A DNA stretch of 15,729 nucleotides from Bacteroidota bacterium (GTDB lineage Bacteria > Bacteroidota > Bacteroidia > Bacteroidales > FEN-979), in NCBI GenBank assembly GCA_026391755.1, contig JAPLDN010000042.1, positions 2,551-18,279 of the forward strand. The letters run 5' to 3'. Made by a program: the position numbers and the translations under genes. Below the pieces are notes generated by a model. The model made no database searches. It was given only the letters and a program-made list of their open reading frames with translations, and had not been told where the DNA came from. Positions 8,255 to 15,729 of this stretch are shown here, one piece after another; the stretch's first letter is position 1; every line of letters starts with the position of its first letter.

Positions 8255-8872
8255 ATGAAGAAAAAGAACATCCAAAAACTGATCTTACCTTTTATCCTCC
8301 CCCTGCTGCTGATATCCTCCTGTGATGTAACAAAGCAAACCAAGACGGCCATCAATCTTGCAAATTGCGAGTTCAGGCTTGTTTCGGCCGAGAACATCAG
8401 TATCGCAGGCATCCCTGTCGATGCCTATTCTTCGGTAAAGGACTTGGGAATAGCCGATTTTGCCATGTTCATGGGAGCTCTTGCCCGACCGGAACTGCCA
8501 TTATCCCTTCGACTGAATATCGAAGTGAAGAACCCCAACCCCGCACCGGCAGGTATAAACAGCCTCGATTATATCATTTTTATTGACGACATCCAGATGC
8601 TGCAAGGCTCGTACCTGAAGCCCGTCACATTACCCGCAAACTCATCCGCAGTAATACCTGTGCAGTTAGACACGGATATTAAACAGGCGCTGAAAGGAAA
8701 ATCCATGGATGCAATCCTGAATTTTGGCTTTAACCTGGCAGGAGTCGGGCATGTTCCAACCCGGTTTAAGATAAAACTCAAACCCAGTATCCTCGTGGGC
8801 GGCACCAGTCTGGCCTATCCCGGGTATATAACTGTGAAGACCGAATTTACCAATGGGATTACAGTGAATTAA
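8255..8872 (+). CDS. LEA/WHy-type lipoprotein of unknown function
   Basis: 205 residues. A lysine-rich start, a hydrophobic stretch and the lipobox LISSC with Cys23 mark a lipoprotein exported by Sec and anchored in a membrane. The mature part resembles the LEA-2/WHy (LEA14-like) beta-sandwich: SLRLNIEVKNPNPAPAGINS, then SLDYIIFIDDIQMLQG, PVTLPANSSAVIPVQL and a later strand RFKIKLKPSI. Proteins of this fold occur widely in bacterial envelopes and are linked to stress tolerance in plants, but their bacterial role is mostly unknown, and none is assigned here. ATG 8255 is chosen because it gives the complete signal peptide. The gene diverges from the sulfatase gene; its TAA overlaps the stop of the converging PDZ-protein gene (8869-8872). 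No Shine-Dalgarno sequence is visible. Confidence 0.75.
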   Translation: MKKKNIQKLILPFILPLLLISSCDVTKQTKTAINLANCEFRLVSAENISIAGIPVDAYSSVKDLGIADFAMFMGALARPELPLSLRLNIEVKNPNPAPAGINSLDYIIFIDDIQMLQGSYLKPVTLPANSSAVIPVQLDTDIKQALKGKSMDAILNFGFNLAGVGHVPTRFKIKLKPSILVGGTSLAYPGYITVKTEFTNGITVN

Positions 8873-10059
8873 CCGTTTTTGATCAACGAAAAGACTGTTT
8901 TGTCTTCAGGTTTTATATCGAATTTCATTCGTTTGCCGTTGCGCTTGATAGTAAAAGATAAGGTTGTAATGTTCTTCTGCGAATAAGGTTGAAAAACCAG
9001 GTTTGATAATAAAAATAAATATCGCAGACCGCTATTCTTTCCATTCAGTAAATTGGACCATTGGTTGTTACCTGCATCACTATACTTCACAGGGATCTTT
9101 AACGAGTGAATGTTTAAAATTTCATCTCCTGTCTGGATTCCGGCAATAGCGGCAGGAGAACCGGGAATAACTTCGGCAATCGTTCTCATGTCATTCAAAT
9201 TGTAAATTATCCCGGTATAGGTATAGTGCATGAATTTATAATATTCCGAATTGGGGATCCAGACTGTCGGGAACTGGTATAGCAAGAGCATAAAAAAGTC
9301 ATTGCAATTATCAAGTATTGGTGTTTTAGATTTTGAAGCCTGGGAAATCGATCCCGACCAGAAGACAGGAGGGAGCTTGCTTTTCTGAATCTTATGAGCA
9401 TCTAAGAATTTCAGGGAGATCGAATAGAGATAAGTGACGTCGGTATATCCCCCCTTTGTTGCTGATTCGGTTATCGGCATGGGTACGAAACCCCAGTACC
9501 AGTCATAGGCGACATCAATGTGAGTGCTTATTATTTGCTGGGGAGGGACGTATTGTTCTTTCTGGCCCGAATAGTAGTTCATCAGGATGAGAATATCCGG
9601 ATTAAGCTTTGACCTTTTCATTCCCATATTACTTAACCTGGTTTCCAGCACTTTAAATATCTCTTTCTCCAGCAAGGGGTCAGCGGCAGAGATATAATCA
9701 AAATCATAGGTTTTTAATTTGAAAATGTCTGCATCTTCATCATCCAGGACTGCCATTGATGATTGCACCATCACATTATGATTCGAAAAATCATCAGTAC
9801 AGATCCTGGTTGTTAATATCCCTTCTGAAATATAATTGCCTGCATCGGAAGATGGAAGCGATATTCGGGGAACACTTACATCGACAGCATTTGCGTTCGG
9901 ATAACGGATCCCGGTAAGTTTGACAAATGTATGAGGAGCACCTGCCAATTGAGCAAAGGGATTCCTGATATCTTTTATATTTATCCCATCAATTTTATAA
10001 ATACGGTCGCCCGCTTTCAAACCATATATATCTGCAGGGGACCCCTGGAAAACATTCAT
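8869..10059 (-). CDS. DUF4136-like protein with two PDZ domains, N-terminally truncated
   Basis: From ATG 10059 the product has 396 residues. Residues 1-68 are most of a PDZ domain (NVFQGSPADIYGLKAGDRIYKIDG) lacking its first strand and carboxylate-binding loop. About 105-270 resembles DUF4136 (DIFKLKTYDFDY, a helix with LEKEIFKVLETRLSNMGMKR, then PDILILMNYY, and later PPVFWSGSIS). About 282-386 is a second PDZ (VIPGSPAAIAGIQTGDEIL). Such proteins are normally exported, but no signal peptide is present. The frame stays open to an ATG at 10155, yet those 32 codons are an out-of-frame reading of the end of nhaA. The gene is visibly more AT-rich than carAB. It is either a remnant left by a deletion, a misassembly, or a gene translated from an internal start. 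It can only be transcribed from the nhaA side. The exact start is uncertain. Confidence 0.6.
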   Translation of the reverse strand: MNVFQGSPADIYGLKAGDRIYKIDGINIKDIRNPFAQLAGAPHTFVKLTGIRYPNANAVDVSVPRISLPSSDAGNYISEGILTTRICTDDFSNHNVMVQSSMAVLDDEDADIFKLKTYDFDYISAADPLLEKEIFKVLETRLSNMGMKRSKLNPDILILMNYYSGQKEQYVPPQQIISTHIDVAYDWYWGFVPMPITESATKGGYTDVTYLYSISLKFLDAHKIQKSKLPPVFWSGSISQASKSKTPILDNCNDFFMLLLYQFPTVWIPNSEYYKFMHYTYTGIIYNLNDMRTIAEVIPGSPAAIAGIQTGDEILNIHSLKIPVKYSDAGNNQWSNLLNGKNSGLRYLFLLSNLVFQPYSQKNITTLSFTIKRNGKRMKFDIKPEDKTVFSLIKNG

Positions 10060-11206
10060 GATCTTCAGACTTACCCGGCAGTAAGTACAGCACACCCATC
10101 CCCAGGACTGCCGAAAGCGTTGATCCTGCAAGGATCGAAAGTTTTGAAAGATCAAGAACCGCGGGCTCCTTGAATGACAATCCTGCTATGAAGATCGACA
10201 TAGTGAAACCTATCCCGGCAAGTAAGCCTGTTCCTGCCAGCTGTCTCCAGTTTGTCCCTTTAGGAAGGGCAGATATTTTCGTTTTCACTCCAATCCATGA
10301 GAAGAGCATGATGCCAAGGGGTTTCCCTGCCATGAGGCCAAGTATGATCCCGGCTGTGAGCCCGCTGAAAACCCGGGAGGGATCAAACTGAAGAGGGATT
10401 GCAGTGTTCGCCAGGGCAAACAGGGGAAGTATCCAGTAGTTTACAGGCCGGTACAGGCTTAATTCAAGTTTATGTGCCATTCCCCTGGGGATGAACAATG
10501 CTGCAACCACGCCTGCTATGGTAGGGTGAACCCCCGATCTCAGGATAAAATACCATAATCCCAGGGCTGGTACGATGTAAAGCAACAACAATCTCACTTT
10601 TAACCTGTTCAGCAGGAAGAGGACCATGATAAAAATGAAAGCATAAAGCAGCATCTCCAACTGAAGGGTACTGGTATAAAAAGTGGCAATGATCACTATG
10701 GCTCCCAGGTCATCAATGATGGCTAAGGCGGTTAGAAATATTTTAAGTGATAAGGGTGCCCTTTTCCCCAGTAATGACAGTATCCCCAGGGAGAACGCAA
10801 TGTCGGTGGCAGTGGGAATGGCCCATCCGCTCAAATGCTCCTTTGAACCCGAATTGAAAATAAAAAAGATCAGGGCAGGAAAAATCATTCCCCCGAGGGC
10901 TGCCAGAACGGGAAGAATTGCTTTCTCTTTTACAGCCAGTTCCCCAACCTGGAGTTCCCTCTTTATTTCCAGGCCTATAAGGAAAAAAAACACTGCCATC
11001 AGCCCGTCGTTGATCCAGTGAAGCACACTCTCATGGAGAAAATCAAAACCGATTTCAATATGCCAGATGCTGAGATAGGAAGCGGCCCTGGAGGAATTGC
11101 TTAAGGTCAGCGAGAGGATCGTTGCCAGGATCAGCAGCAGTCCGGAGAGCTTCCCGCTTTCGGCAAGGTCTTTAATGGGATCGCTGATAATCTTTCCAAC
11201 TCTCAT
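9995..11206 (-). CDS. nhaA: Na+/H+ antiporter NhaA
   Basis: 403 residues in the open frame, an inner-membrane secondary transporter that exports Na+ in exchange for protons. Family hallmarks are present: GLMAVFFFLIGLEIKREL, GWAIPTATDIAFSLGI with Asp135, ALAIIDDLGAIVIIA with the ion-binding pair Asp165-Asp166, and GKPLGI with Lys295 (equivalent to Lys300 of E. coli NhaA). Hydrophobic helices cover most of the length. By comparison with E. coli NhaA, which ends about 12 residues after SAVLG, the genuine protein should end near VLYLLPGK. The last roughly 23 residues, SEDHECFP onward, come from reading the PDZ gene in another frame, so the native stop seems lost. Translation is probably coupled to the upstream phosphoesterase gene: one nucleotide separates that gene's TAA from this ATG, behind a strong Shine-Dalgarno sequence. 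Confidence 0.93.
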   Translation of the reverse strand: MRVGKIISDPIKDLAESGKLSGLLLILATILSLTLSNSSRAASYLSIWHIEIGFDFLHESVLHWINDGLMAVFFFLIGLEIKRELQVGELAVKEKAILPVLAALGGMIFPALIFFIFNSGSKEHLSGWAIPTATDIAFSLGILSLLGKRAPLSLKIFLTALAIIDDLGAIVIIATFYTSTLQLEMLLYAFIFIMVLFLLNRLKVRLLLLYIVPALGLWYFILRSGVHPTIAGVVAALFIPRGMAHKLELSLYRPVNYWILPLFALANTAIPLQFDPSRVFSGLTAGIILGLMAGKPLGIMLFSWIGVKTKISALPKGTNWRQLAGTGLLAGIGFTMSIFIAGLSFKEPAVLDLSKLSILAGSTLSAVLGMGVLYLLPGKSEDHECFPGVPCRYIWFESGRPYL

Positions 11207-11207
11207 G

Positions 11208-13634
11208 TTAATCCTCCTCCTTTGTAATTGGTTTTACAAAAGCGGACCTCACCGGACCGGGATAAGGAACATCCGCTCCTTTAACTGCGAACCAGAGTAC
11301 TTTATTCAGAAGTTCTTCAGGTGCGCGGTCCTCTTTGCTGAAATCGAACTCTTCACTCTTTTTTTGCCATTGATTAATGGAAATATTCCTTTCATTGAGA
11401 TCAACAAAGGGTCCGAGGGTCTGAAACCTATAGAGCCTGGAATTGTTCATGAAACAACGCCACATAGGCACGGCGGCTGCATCGTACTGGCTCATGGGGG
11501 GAAGCCCGAGAATTAGTTCAATGGTCCTTAATACTGATGACGTTGTATATGGCGTGTGATCTACGAAGTTTCGTTTTACAAAACCTCCGGCAATATAAGC
11601 TGTGCTGCGGTGAGCATCTACATGATCGGGTCCGTTCTGGGCATCATCTTCCACTATAAAAATCACGCATTCGTTCCAGATGTTTGACCTGGAAAGGTAT
11701 TCAACCAACCTTCCTACTGCAAAATCGTTATCTGCCACCTGGGCAAAAGGGGTGGGCCTGCCTGCTTTGAGGCCCTGGGTGTGGTCGTTAATAAACCTGA
11801 TAGTGTTAAGACGGGGAACCTGGTTTATCATCACAAGGGAATCGAAATCTTTTTTCCACTGTCTGTAACGCATGGTATCCATGACATTCTGGTCCCAACT
11901 GGTGAAAAATTTACAATAATGATCTTTAAGGACCGGGATATTGGGTTTATAATTATCGGCGAACTCTCCGTAAGTACGGTATGAAACCCCGCTTCGTGCG
12001 CAAAAATCCCAGATGAAACCATCCTTGTTGTTTGCAATTTTTCTTTTGCCTTCCGCATCATAATCACCACCCCTGCCCCCATAACTGCTTGGCCAGGTTT
12101 TTTCCAGATAATCAGTTGCGTAAGCCCCCATACTCCAATTATGGCCGTCGGCACTTACTTCACCATCTACATAGAAATTGTCAAGCAGCACAAAATCCTT
12201 AACAAGCCGGTGCTGGTTAGGCGTGATCTCTTTACCGAAAAGTACAAGTGAAGTGTCTCCATTCCCTTCCGCAACATCACCCAATACCTGGTCATAAGTC
12301 CTGTTCTCCTTAATCACATAAAATACATATTTGATAGGGGTTTTTTGCCCTGGTTGCTCCGGGATTGGATTCCCCACAGCTTCAGGGATGCTGAATATAT
12401 TATCCTTACCGTAAGGTGTGTTTTTAAAAACCATGACTGTATAGGAGGCAAGATCTTTCTCGTCAGGCTCAGTCAGTATGCTCATGCTTCCCCTGAAAAG
12501 ACCTGCTATATATTGAACTTTCCCCGGCCTTAGGTTATCCCCCTTCTGTTTGAGGAATTTCTCGGAATATCCTGTGGGATCTGGACCATTGGGATTAGGA
12601 AGGGAGGTAAAGCCTTTACCGTTCGTTATCCAGAGTTGATTGTTGACCACGCGTACGCAGGTCGGGTACCAGCCGCATGGAATGAATCCTTTGCTGAAGC
12701 TTTTCCCGGGAATTGAAACGTCAAAAACAGAAAGGCAGTTGTTGTCGGCATTGGCAATATAAAGGGTTTTGCTATCGGCACTCAAAGCTACACTGTTGGT
12801 AGTGCTACCAGCAGGAGAGTTTGGGAACAAGGCTGAATTTAAAGTTTCAATAACTTTGCCTGACTGCAGGTCGATACATGAAACCGAATTGTCGTTGGAG
12901 TTGGCAACATACAAGAATTTTCCATTATGGTGCAGGCAGATATCATTTGGGTTGCTTCCCACTTTGACTGAATTCATGAATTTCCTTAATTCTGTGTTGA
13001 ATACCTGTACCTTCCCGCATCCCCAGCAGCTGATGTAAAGAAAACGGCTGTCATTAGACAGAATGCAGGTGTAACCTTCTCCTTCAAGCCCGAAGCGAAC
13101 CGGGGCCTTTTTTTTATTCAGGTCAACTAAGTACAATGAATTATTCTCCTTTGTGACAACATATAACAGGCCTTTCTTTTCGTCCAGGGCCAGGCCTGCA
13201 GGGGAGATCCTTTCGGGCCAGGGTTTCCCGAGAACCAGGGTGTCGGCAACCTCCAGTTTATTATTTTTAATGGAATACTTCAGGATGATGTTATGATTCC
13301 CTCCCGAGGCGTAAAGGCTTTGCTCGTCTTTTGAAAATGCCAGTCCAAGCCAGGCGGCCTTGACAGCGATTGTGTCGATAACCTTTCGCTCAACAGCATC
13401 AATGAGGTAAATCGATTGATCGCTCTGACCGTTATTAGTAACTGCTATAAGGCGGCCTGATGATGAAACAACCATATTCAAGGGAAGATCCCCGAGCCGG
13501 AGGCTTTCTCCTACCTGGCTTATACTCCAGCCGTTGGGTAGCGTAATATGTTGATAATCAGAATCATTTTGACCAGATGCTTGTTTTAATACAAGAATCA
13601 TAAGAAGCGTCGCTAACAATCTGGAATGTTTCAT
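11208..13634 (-). CDS. Exported YncE-type beta-propeller / phosphoesterase fusion protein
   Basis: 808 residues. Residues 1-21 look like a signal peptide ending ASGQ, so it should be periplasmic or secreted. About 30-390 is a YncE-like beta-propeller with repeated blade strands, for example LLYVVTKENNSLYLVDL, FLYVANSNDNSVSCIDL and TLYIANADNNCLSVFDV. About 430-760 is a phosphoesterase of the phospholipase C/AcpA type within the alkaline-phosphatase superfamily: KENRTYDQVLGD (Glu443, Asn444, Asp448), DGEVSADGHNWSMGAYATDY, and VEDDAQNGPDHVDAHRS (Glu662, Asp663, Asp664), all likely around the metal site. This matches the known class of YncE/alkaline-phosphatase-family fusions. The substrate is unknown; phosphomonoester or phospholipid hydrolysis are the reasonable options. 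The gene is first in a minus-strand unit with nhaA, and a TAnnTTTG box lies 27 nt before the ATG. The chosen ATG gives the signal peptide. Confidence 0.88.
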   Translation of the reverse strand: MKHSRLLATLLMILVLKQASGQNDSDYQHITLPNGWSISQVGESLRLGDLPLNMVVSSSGRLIAVTNNGQSDQSIYLIDAVERKVIDTIAVKAAWLGLAFSKDEQSLYASGGNHNIILKYSIKNNKLEVADTLVLGKPWPERISPAGLALDEKKGLLYVVTKENNSLYLVDLNKKKAPVRFGLEGEGYTCILSNDSRFLYISCWGCGKVQVFNTELRKFMNSVKVGSNPNDICLHHNGKFLYVANSNDNSVSCIDLQSGKVIETLNSALFPNSPAGSTTNSVALSADSKTLYIANADNNCLSVFDVSIPGKSFSKGFIPCGWYPTCVRVVNNQLWITNGKGFTSLPNPNGPDPTGYSEKFLKQKGDNLRPGKVQYIAGLFRGSMSILTEPDEKDLASYTVMVFKNTPYGKDNIFSIPEAVGNPIPEQPGQKTPIKYVFYVIKENRTYDQVLGDVAEGNGDTSLVLFGKEITPNQHRLVKDFVLLDNFYVDGEVSADGHNWSMGAYATDYLEKTWPSSYGGRGGDYDAEGKRKIANNKDGFIWDFCARSGVSYRTYGEFADNYKPNIPVLKDHYCKFFTSWDQNVMDTMRYRQWKKDFDSLVMINQVPRLNTIRFINDHTQGLKAGRPTPFAQVADNDFAVGRLVEYLSRSNIWNECVIFIVEDDAQNGPDHVDAHRSTAYIAGGFVKRNFVDHTPYTTSSVLRTIELILGLPPMSQYDAAAVPMWRCFMNNSRLYRFQTLGPFVDLNERNISINQWQKKSEEFDFSKEDRAPEELLNKVLWFAVKGADVPYPGPVRSAFVKPITKEED
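11213..11220 (-). promoter_or_regulatory. Strong ribosome binding site of nhaA inside the upstream gene
   Basis: The minus strand reads GGAGGAGG, then ATTAAC, then the nhaA ATG. The spacing from the last GGAGG is 6 nt. The purine run is also the C-terminal Glu-Glu codons of the phosphoesterase gene, whose TAA follows directly. The other starts in this window show no comparable site. Confidence 0.8.
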
Positions 13635-13660
13635 GGGGTTAAGAAGCTTTTTTCAATGAT

Positions 13661-13668
13661 CAAAAATA
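13661..13668 (-). promoter_or_regulatory. Candidate -7 box for the propeller/phosphoesterase gene
   Basis: On the minus strand the bases read TATTTTTG, a perfect TAnnTTTG match, 26 nt before the ATG at 13634. No good TTTG lies at the -33 distance; only a T-rich stretch is there. A transcript from it would have a leader of about 20 nt and probably cover nhaA and the PDZ gene. Confidence 0.5.
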
Positions 13669-13727
13669 CGATTTTCGGGGAGAAAAATGATCAGCTATAG
13701 TTGTATGGTCGTTTCCTAGCATTTTCG

Positions 13728-13735
13728 TATCTTTG
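13728..13735 (+). promoter_or_regulatory. Candidate -7 box for guaB
   Basis: TATCTTTG is a perfect match to the Bacteroidota TAnnTTTG box and lies 19 nt before the guaB ATG. The nearest upstream TTTG-like tetramer is GTTG at 13700-13703, at a rather long spacing. A start about 4-7 nt after the box leaves a leader of roughly 12-16 nt and rules out the longer TTG-initiated frame at 13701. It lies back to back with the minus-strand box at 13661-13668. Confidence 0.55.
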
Positions 13736-13754
13736 CCCTTTTATTTTGAGGCCT

Positions 13755-15221
13755 ATGTTGACAGATTCAAATAAATTTCTGGGTGAAGGATTGACCTATG
13801 ACGATGTGCTCCTGATACCAGCATATTCAGAGGTGCTTCCAAGGGAAGTAGACATCTCAACAATTTTGTCAAAAAATATCCGTCTGAACATCCCTATAGT
13901 TTCCGCTGCAATGGACACCGTAACCGAATCGGGAATGGCTATTGCCATGGCGCAGGAAGGAGGCATAGGCGTTCTGCATAAAAACATGTCGGTTGAAGCC
14001 CAGGCACTGCAGGTAAGAAAGGTAAAGAGGGCCGAAAACGGAATGATCCTTGACCCTGTGACCTTGCATTCTTCAGCCCTGGTTGGAGATGCTCTCGCCA
14101 TGATGAAAGAACATTCCATCGGCGGCATACCTGTTGTGAATGAGCGTGAAGAACTTGTCGGGATCGTTACAAACCGTGACCTGCGCTTCGAGCGTGAAAT
14201 GTCTCGCCCTGTGACTGAGGTGATGACCCACAAGGTTGTCACCATAACCGAGTTTATGAATTTTGAAAAGGCTGAACAGATACTTCAGGAATTTAAGATA
14301 GAGAAGCTCCCTGTGATTGATAAAAACAACAGGTTGGTTGGCCTTATCACCTATAAAGACATCATTAAAATTAAAGCCAGGCCGAATGCCTGTAAGGACA
14401 GCCTCGGGCGGCTGCGCGTAGCCGCCGCCGTAGGCATCGCATCCGACACCCTTGACCGCGCAGCCGCCCTCGTTAAGGAAGGCGTCGACGCAATCGTGAT
14501 CGACACGGCTCACGCCCACACAAAACCCGTGATCGATATGGCCAAACGTGTAAAAGCCGCCTTCCCCAATATTGAACTGATCGTGGGAAACATCGGAACC
14601 GGAGAAGCAGCGAAAGACCTCGCCAAAGCTGGTGCCGATGCCGTTAAAGTTGGAATAGGCCCCGGTTCCATCTGCACTACCAGGATTATTGCAGGCATCG
14701 GAATCCCCCAGCTTACCGCCGTCTACCAGGTCGCCAAAGCCCTTAAAGGAACAGGCATCCCGGTCATCGCCGATGGAGGGATAAGGTATACCGGCGATAT
14801 CGTCAAAGCCCTGGCAGCCGGGGCTCACTCTATCATGGCAGGCTCATTGTTCGCAGGCGTTGACGAATCACCAGGTGAAACCATCATCTACGAAGGCAGG
14901 AAATTCAAGACTTACCGAGGCATGGGGTCACTCGAAGCCATGCAGCACGGGTCAAAAGACCGCTACTTCCAGGATATGGAAGACGATATCAAAAAACTGG
15001 TCCCGGAAGGGATTGTTGGCCGGGTACCCTATAAGGGATCACTCTCGGAAGTAATCTACCAGATGGTTGGGGGCCTCAGATCAGGAATGGGTTACACCGG
15101 TTCCCCAAATATGGATGCCTTGCAAAAAGCCAGCTTTATCAAGATAACATCAGCCGGCGTCACTGAAAGCCATCCCCACGATGTCACTATCATCAGCGAA
15201 GCACCAAATTACAGCCGTTAA
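13755..15221 (+). CDS. guaB: Inosine-5'-monophosphate dehydrogenase
   Basis: 488 residues, the usual IMPDH length. The enzyme oxidises IMP to XMP with NAD+, the committed step of GMP synthesis, in the cytoplasm. The N-terminus has GLTYDDVLLIPAYSEVLP. Two CBS domains are inserted at about 99-205 (HSIGGIPVVNEREELVGIVT; KIEKLPVIDKNNRLVGLIT). The catalytic loop GPGSICTTR contains Cys307, which forms the thioimidate with IMP. YRGMGSLEAM follows, and the mobile flap carries Arg403-Tyr404 in KDRYFQD. The frame is open back to a TTG at 13701, but ATG 13755 matches the family N-terminus (MLTDSNKFLGEGLTYDD) and lies downstream of the candidate promoter, so it is the start. The PpiC-type gene follows 54 nt downstream on the same strand. 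Confidence 0.97.
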   Translation: MLTDSNKFLGEGLTYDDVLLIPAYSEVLPREVDISTILSKNIRLNIPIVSAAMDTVTESGMAIAMAQEGGIGVLHKNMSVEAQALQVRKVKRAENGMILDPVTLHSSALVGDALAMMKEHSIGGIPVVNEREELVGIVTNRDLRFEREMSRPVTEVMTHKVVTITEFMNFEKAEQILQEFKIEKLPVIDKNNRLVGLITYKDIIKIKARPNACKDSLGRLRVAAAVGIASDTLDRAAALVKEGVDAIVIDTAHAHTKPVIDMAKRVKAAFPNIELIVGNIGTGEAAKDLAKAGADAVKVGIGPGSICTTRIIAGIGIPQLTAVYQVAKALKGTGIPVIADGGIRYTGDIVKALAAGAHSIMAGSLFAGVDESPGETIIYEGRKFKTYRGMGSLEAMQHGSKDRYFQDMEDDIKKLVPEGIVGRVPYKGSLSEVIYQMVGGLRSGMGYTGSPNMDALQKASFIKITSAGVTESHPHDVTIISEAPNYSR

Positions 15222-15275
15222 AATGTTTTCCAAAATTTAACGTTAGTAAAAAAGAACAAATTAAATATAAATACT

Positions 15276-15729
15276 ATGAGCTTGAAATTGTCAGGATTAT
15301 TGCTTTTACTTGTCTTGGTTTTTAATGTATCGGCCCAGGTTGAAAATAACACTACACTGATGACTATCGCTGGAAGACCTGTCACTGTTGGCGAATTCAT
15401 GTCGATCTACCAAAAAAATAACGTCAAAGGCGAAACCATCGACAAAAAATCCATGGACGAATACCTTGAACTCTTTATTAATTTCAAACTTAAAGTCCGC
15501 CAGGCCGAAGATCTTGGTCTCGATACCCTCTCCTCCTTTATGAAAGAACTGGACGGCTACCGCGACCAGCTGGCCAAACCCTATTTTACTTATGAGACAA
15601 CAATGAATCATTTGTTGCAGGAAGCTTACGAACGTAAACAACTTGACCTCAGGGCAAGCCATATTTATTTCAGGGTCAAGCCCGACGCTACACCCCAGGA
15701 TACACTGGATGCTTTCAACAAAGCCTTAG
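15276..15729 (+). CDS. SurA/PpiC-type peptidyl-prolyl isomerase, 3' end outside window
   Basis: 151 complete codons are visible before the window ends. Residues 1-20 form a signal peptide (hydrophobic LSGLLLLLVLVFN, cleavage likely after VSA), so the protein is periplasmic. The next about 105 residues resemble the SurA N-terminal helical region (IAGRPVTVGEFMSIYQ, EYLELFINFKLKVRQAEDLG). RASHIYFRVKP near residue 127 is the usual opening of a parvulin (PpiC) rotamase domain, which continues past the window. Such proteins assist folding of outer-membrane proteins. It follows guaB by 54 nt with no clear terminator between them, so the two may be co-transcribed; a guaB-then-PPIase order is, as I recall, common in Bacteroidota. 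No Shine-Dalgarno sequence is seen in the AT-rich leader. ATG 15276 is chosen because it starts the signal peptide. Confidence 0.88.
   Translation, partial: MSLKLSGLLLLLVLVFNVSAQVENNTTLMTIAGRPVTVGEFMSIYQKNNVKGETIDKKSMDEYLELFINFKLKVRQAEDLGLDTLSSFMKELDGYRDQLAKPYFTYETTMNHLLQEAYERKQLDLRASHIYFRVKPDATPQDTLDAFNKAL

Noticed and set aside
8095..8325. Plus-strand open frame across the divergent promoter region
   Set aside because: It overlaps the sulfatase signal-peptide region in antisense and the lipoprotein start in another frame; no domain is seen.
10060..10155. Extension of the PDZ protein to the ATG at 10155
   Set aside because: These 32 codons are an alternative reading of conserved NhaA sequence and have no PDZ or signal-peptide character.
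13701..13754. TTG-initiated longer form of guaB
   Set aside because: The extra 18 residues are not IMPDH-like, overlap the candidate promoter, and ATG 13755 gives the standard N-terminus.
14073..14828. Long minus-strand open frame (251 codons) inside guaB
   Set aside because: It lies opposite conserved IMPDH coding sequence, including the catalytic loop; composition explains it.
15219..15243. Possible terminator hairpin after guaB
   Set aside because: GTTAAA and TTTAAC can pair over 6 bp, but the inner stem is broken by mismatches and has almost no G-C pairs; too weak to call.

Overview
The window looks like a chromosomal segment of a Bacteroidota bacterium, probably Bacteroidales-like. The evidence is TAnnTTTG-type -7 boxes in front of genes, few Shine-Dalgarno sequences, secreted sulfatase and GH38 genes, and guaB followed by a SurA/PpiC-type isomerase. 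No rRNA, tRNA, CRISPR array, transposase, integrase or phage gene was seen. Coding density is very high; no stretch over 300 bases lacks a gene.

Layout. (1) 1-6613, plus strand: the 3' part of a GH38 alpha-mannosidase-like gene overlaps carA by 11 nt, and carA overlaps carB by 4 nt. CarA and CarB form carbamoyl-phosphate synthase, feeding pyrimidine and arginine synthesis. Both subunits resemble the eukaryotic CAD/CPS1 type more than the E. coli type. (2) 6614-6722: a two-armed array of 7-bp units in opposite orientation lies between the convergent carB and sulfatase genes and can fold into a long hairpin. (3) 6723-8207, minus: a secreted formylglycine-dependent sulfatase. It diverges, across 47 nt holding apparently overlapping promoters, from (4) 8255-8872, plus: a LEA/WHy-type lipoprotein. 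(5) 13634 down to 8869, minus: an apparent three-gene unit. It holds an exported YncE-type beta-propeller/phosphoesterase fusion, then nhaA (stop and start one nucleotide apart), then a DUF4136-like protein with two PDZ domains. The last gene has no N-terminus of its own: its first PDZ is cut and its frame runs into the 3' end of nhaA. (6) 13755-15729, plus: guaB (IMP dehydrogenase) and the start of a periplasmic peptidyl-prolyl isomerase that runs off the window.

Most genes are housekeeping (pyrimidine and GMP synthesis, Na+/H+ antiport, outer-membrane protein folding) or envelope enzymes. I did not find a clear new multi-gene system. The items most worth a second look are the damaged nhaA/PDZ junction, the heptamer array, the eukaryote-type CPS with its regulatory domain, and the propeller-phosphoesterase gene coupled to nhaA.
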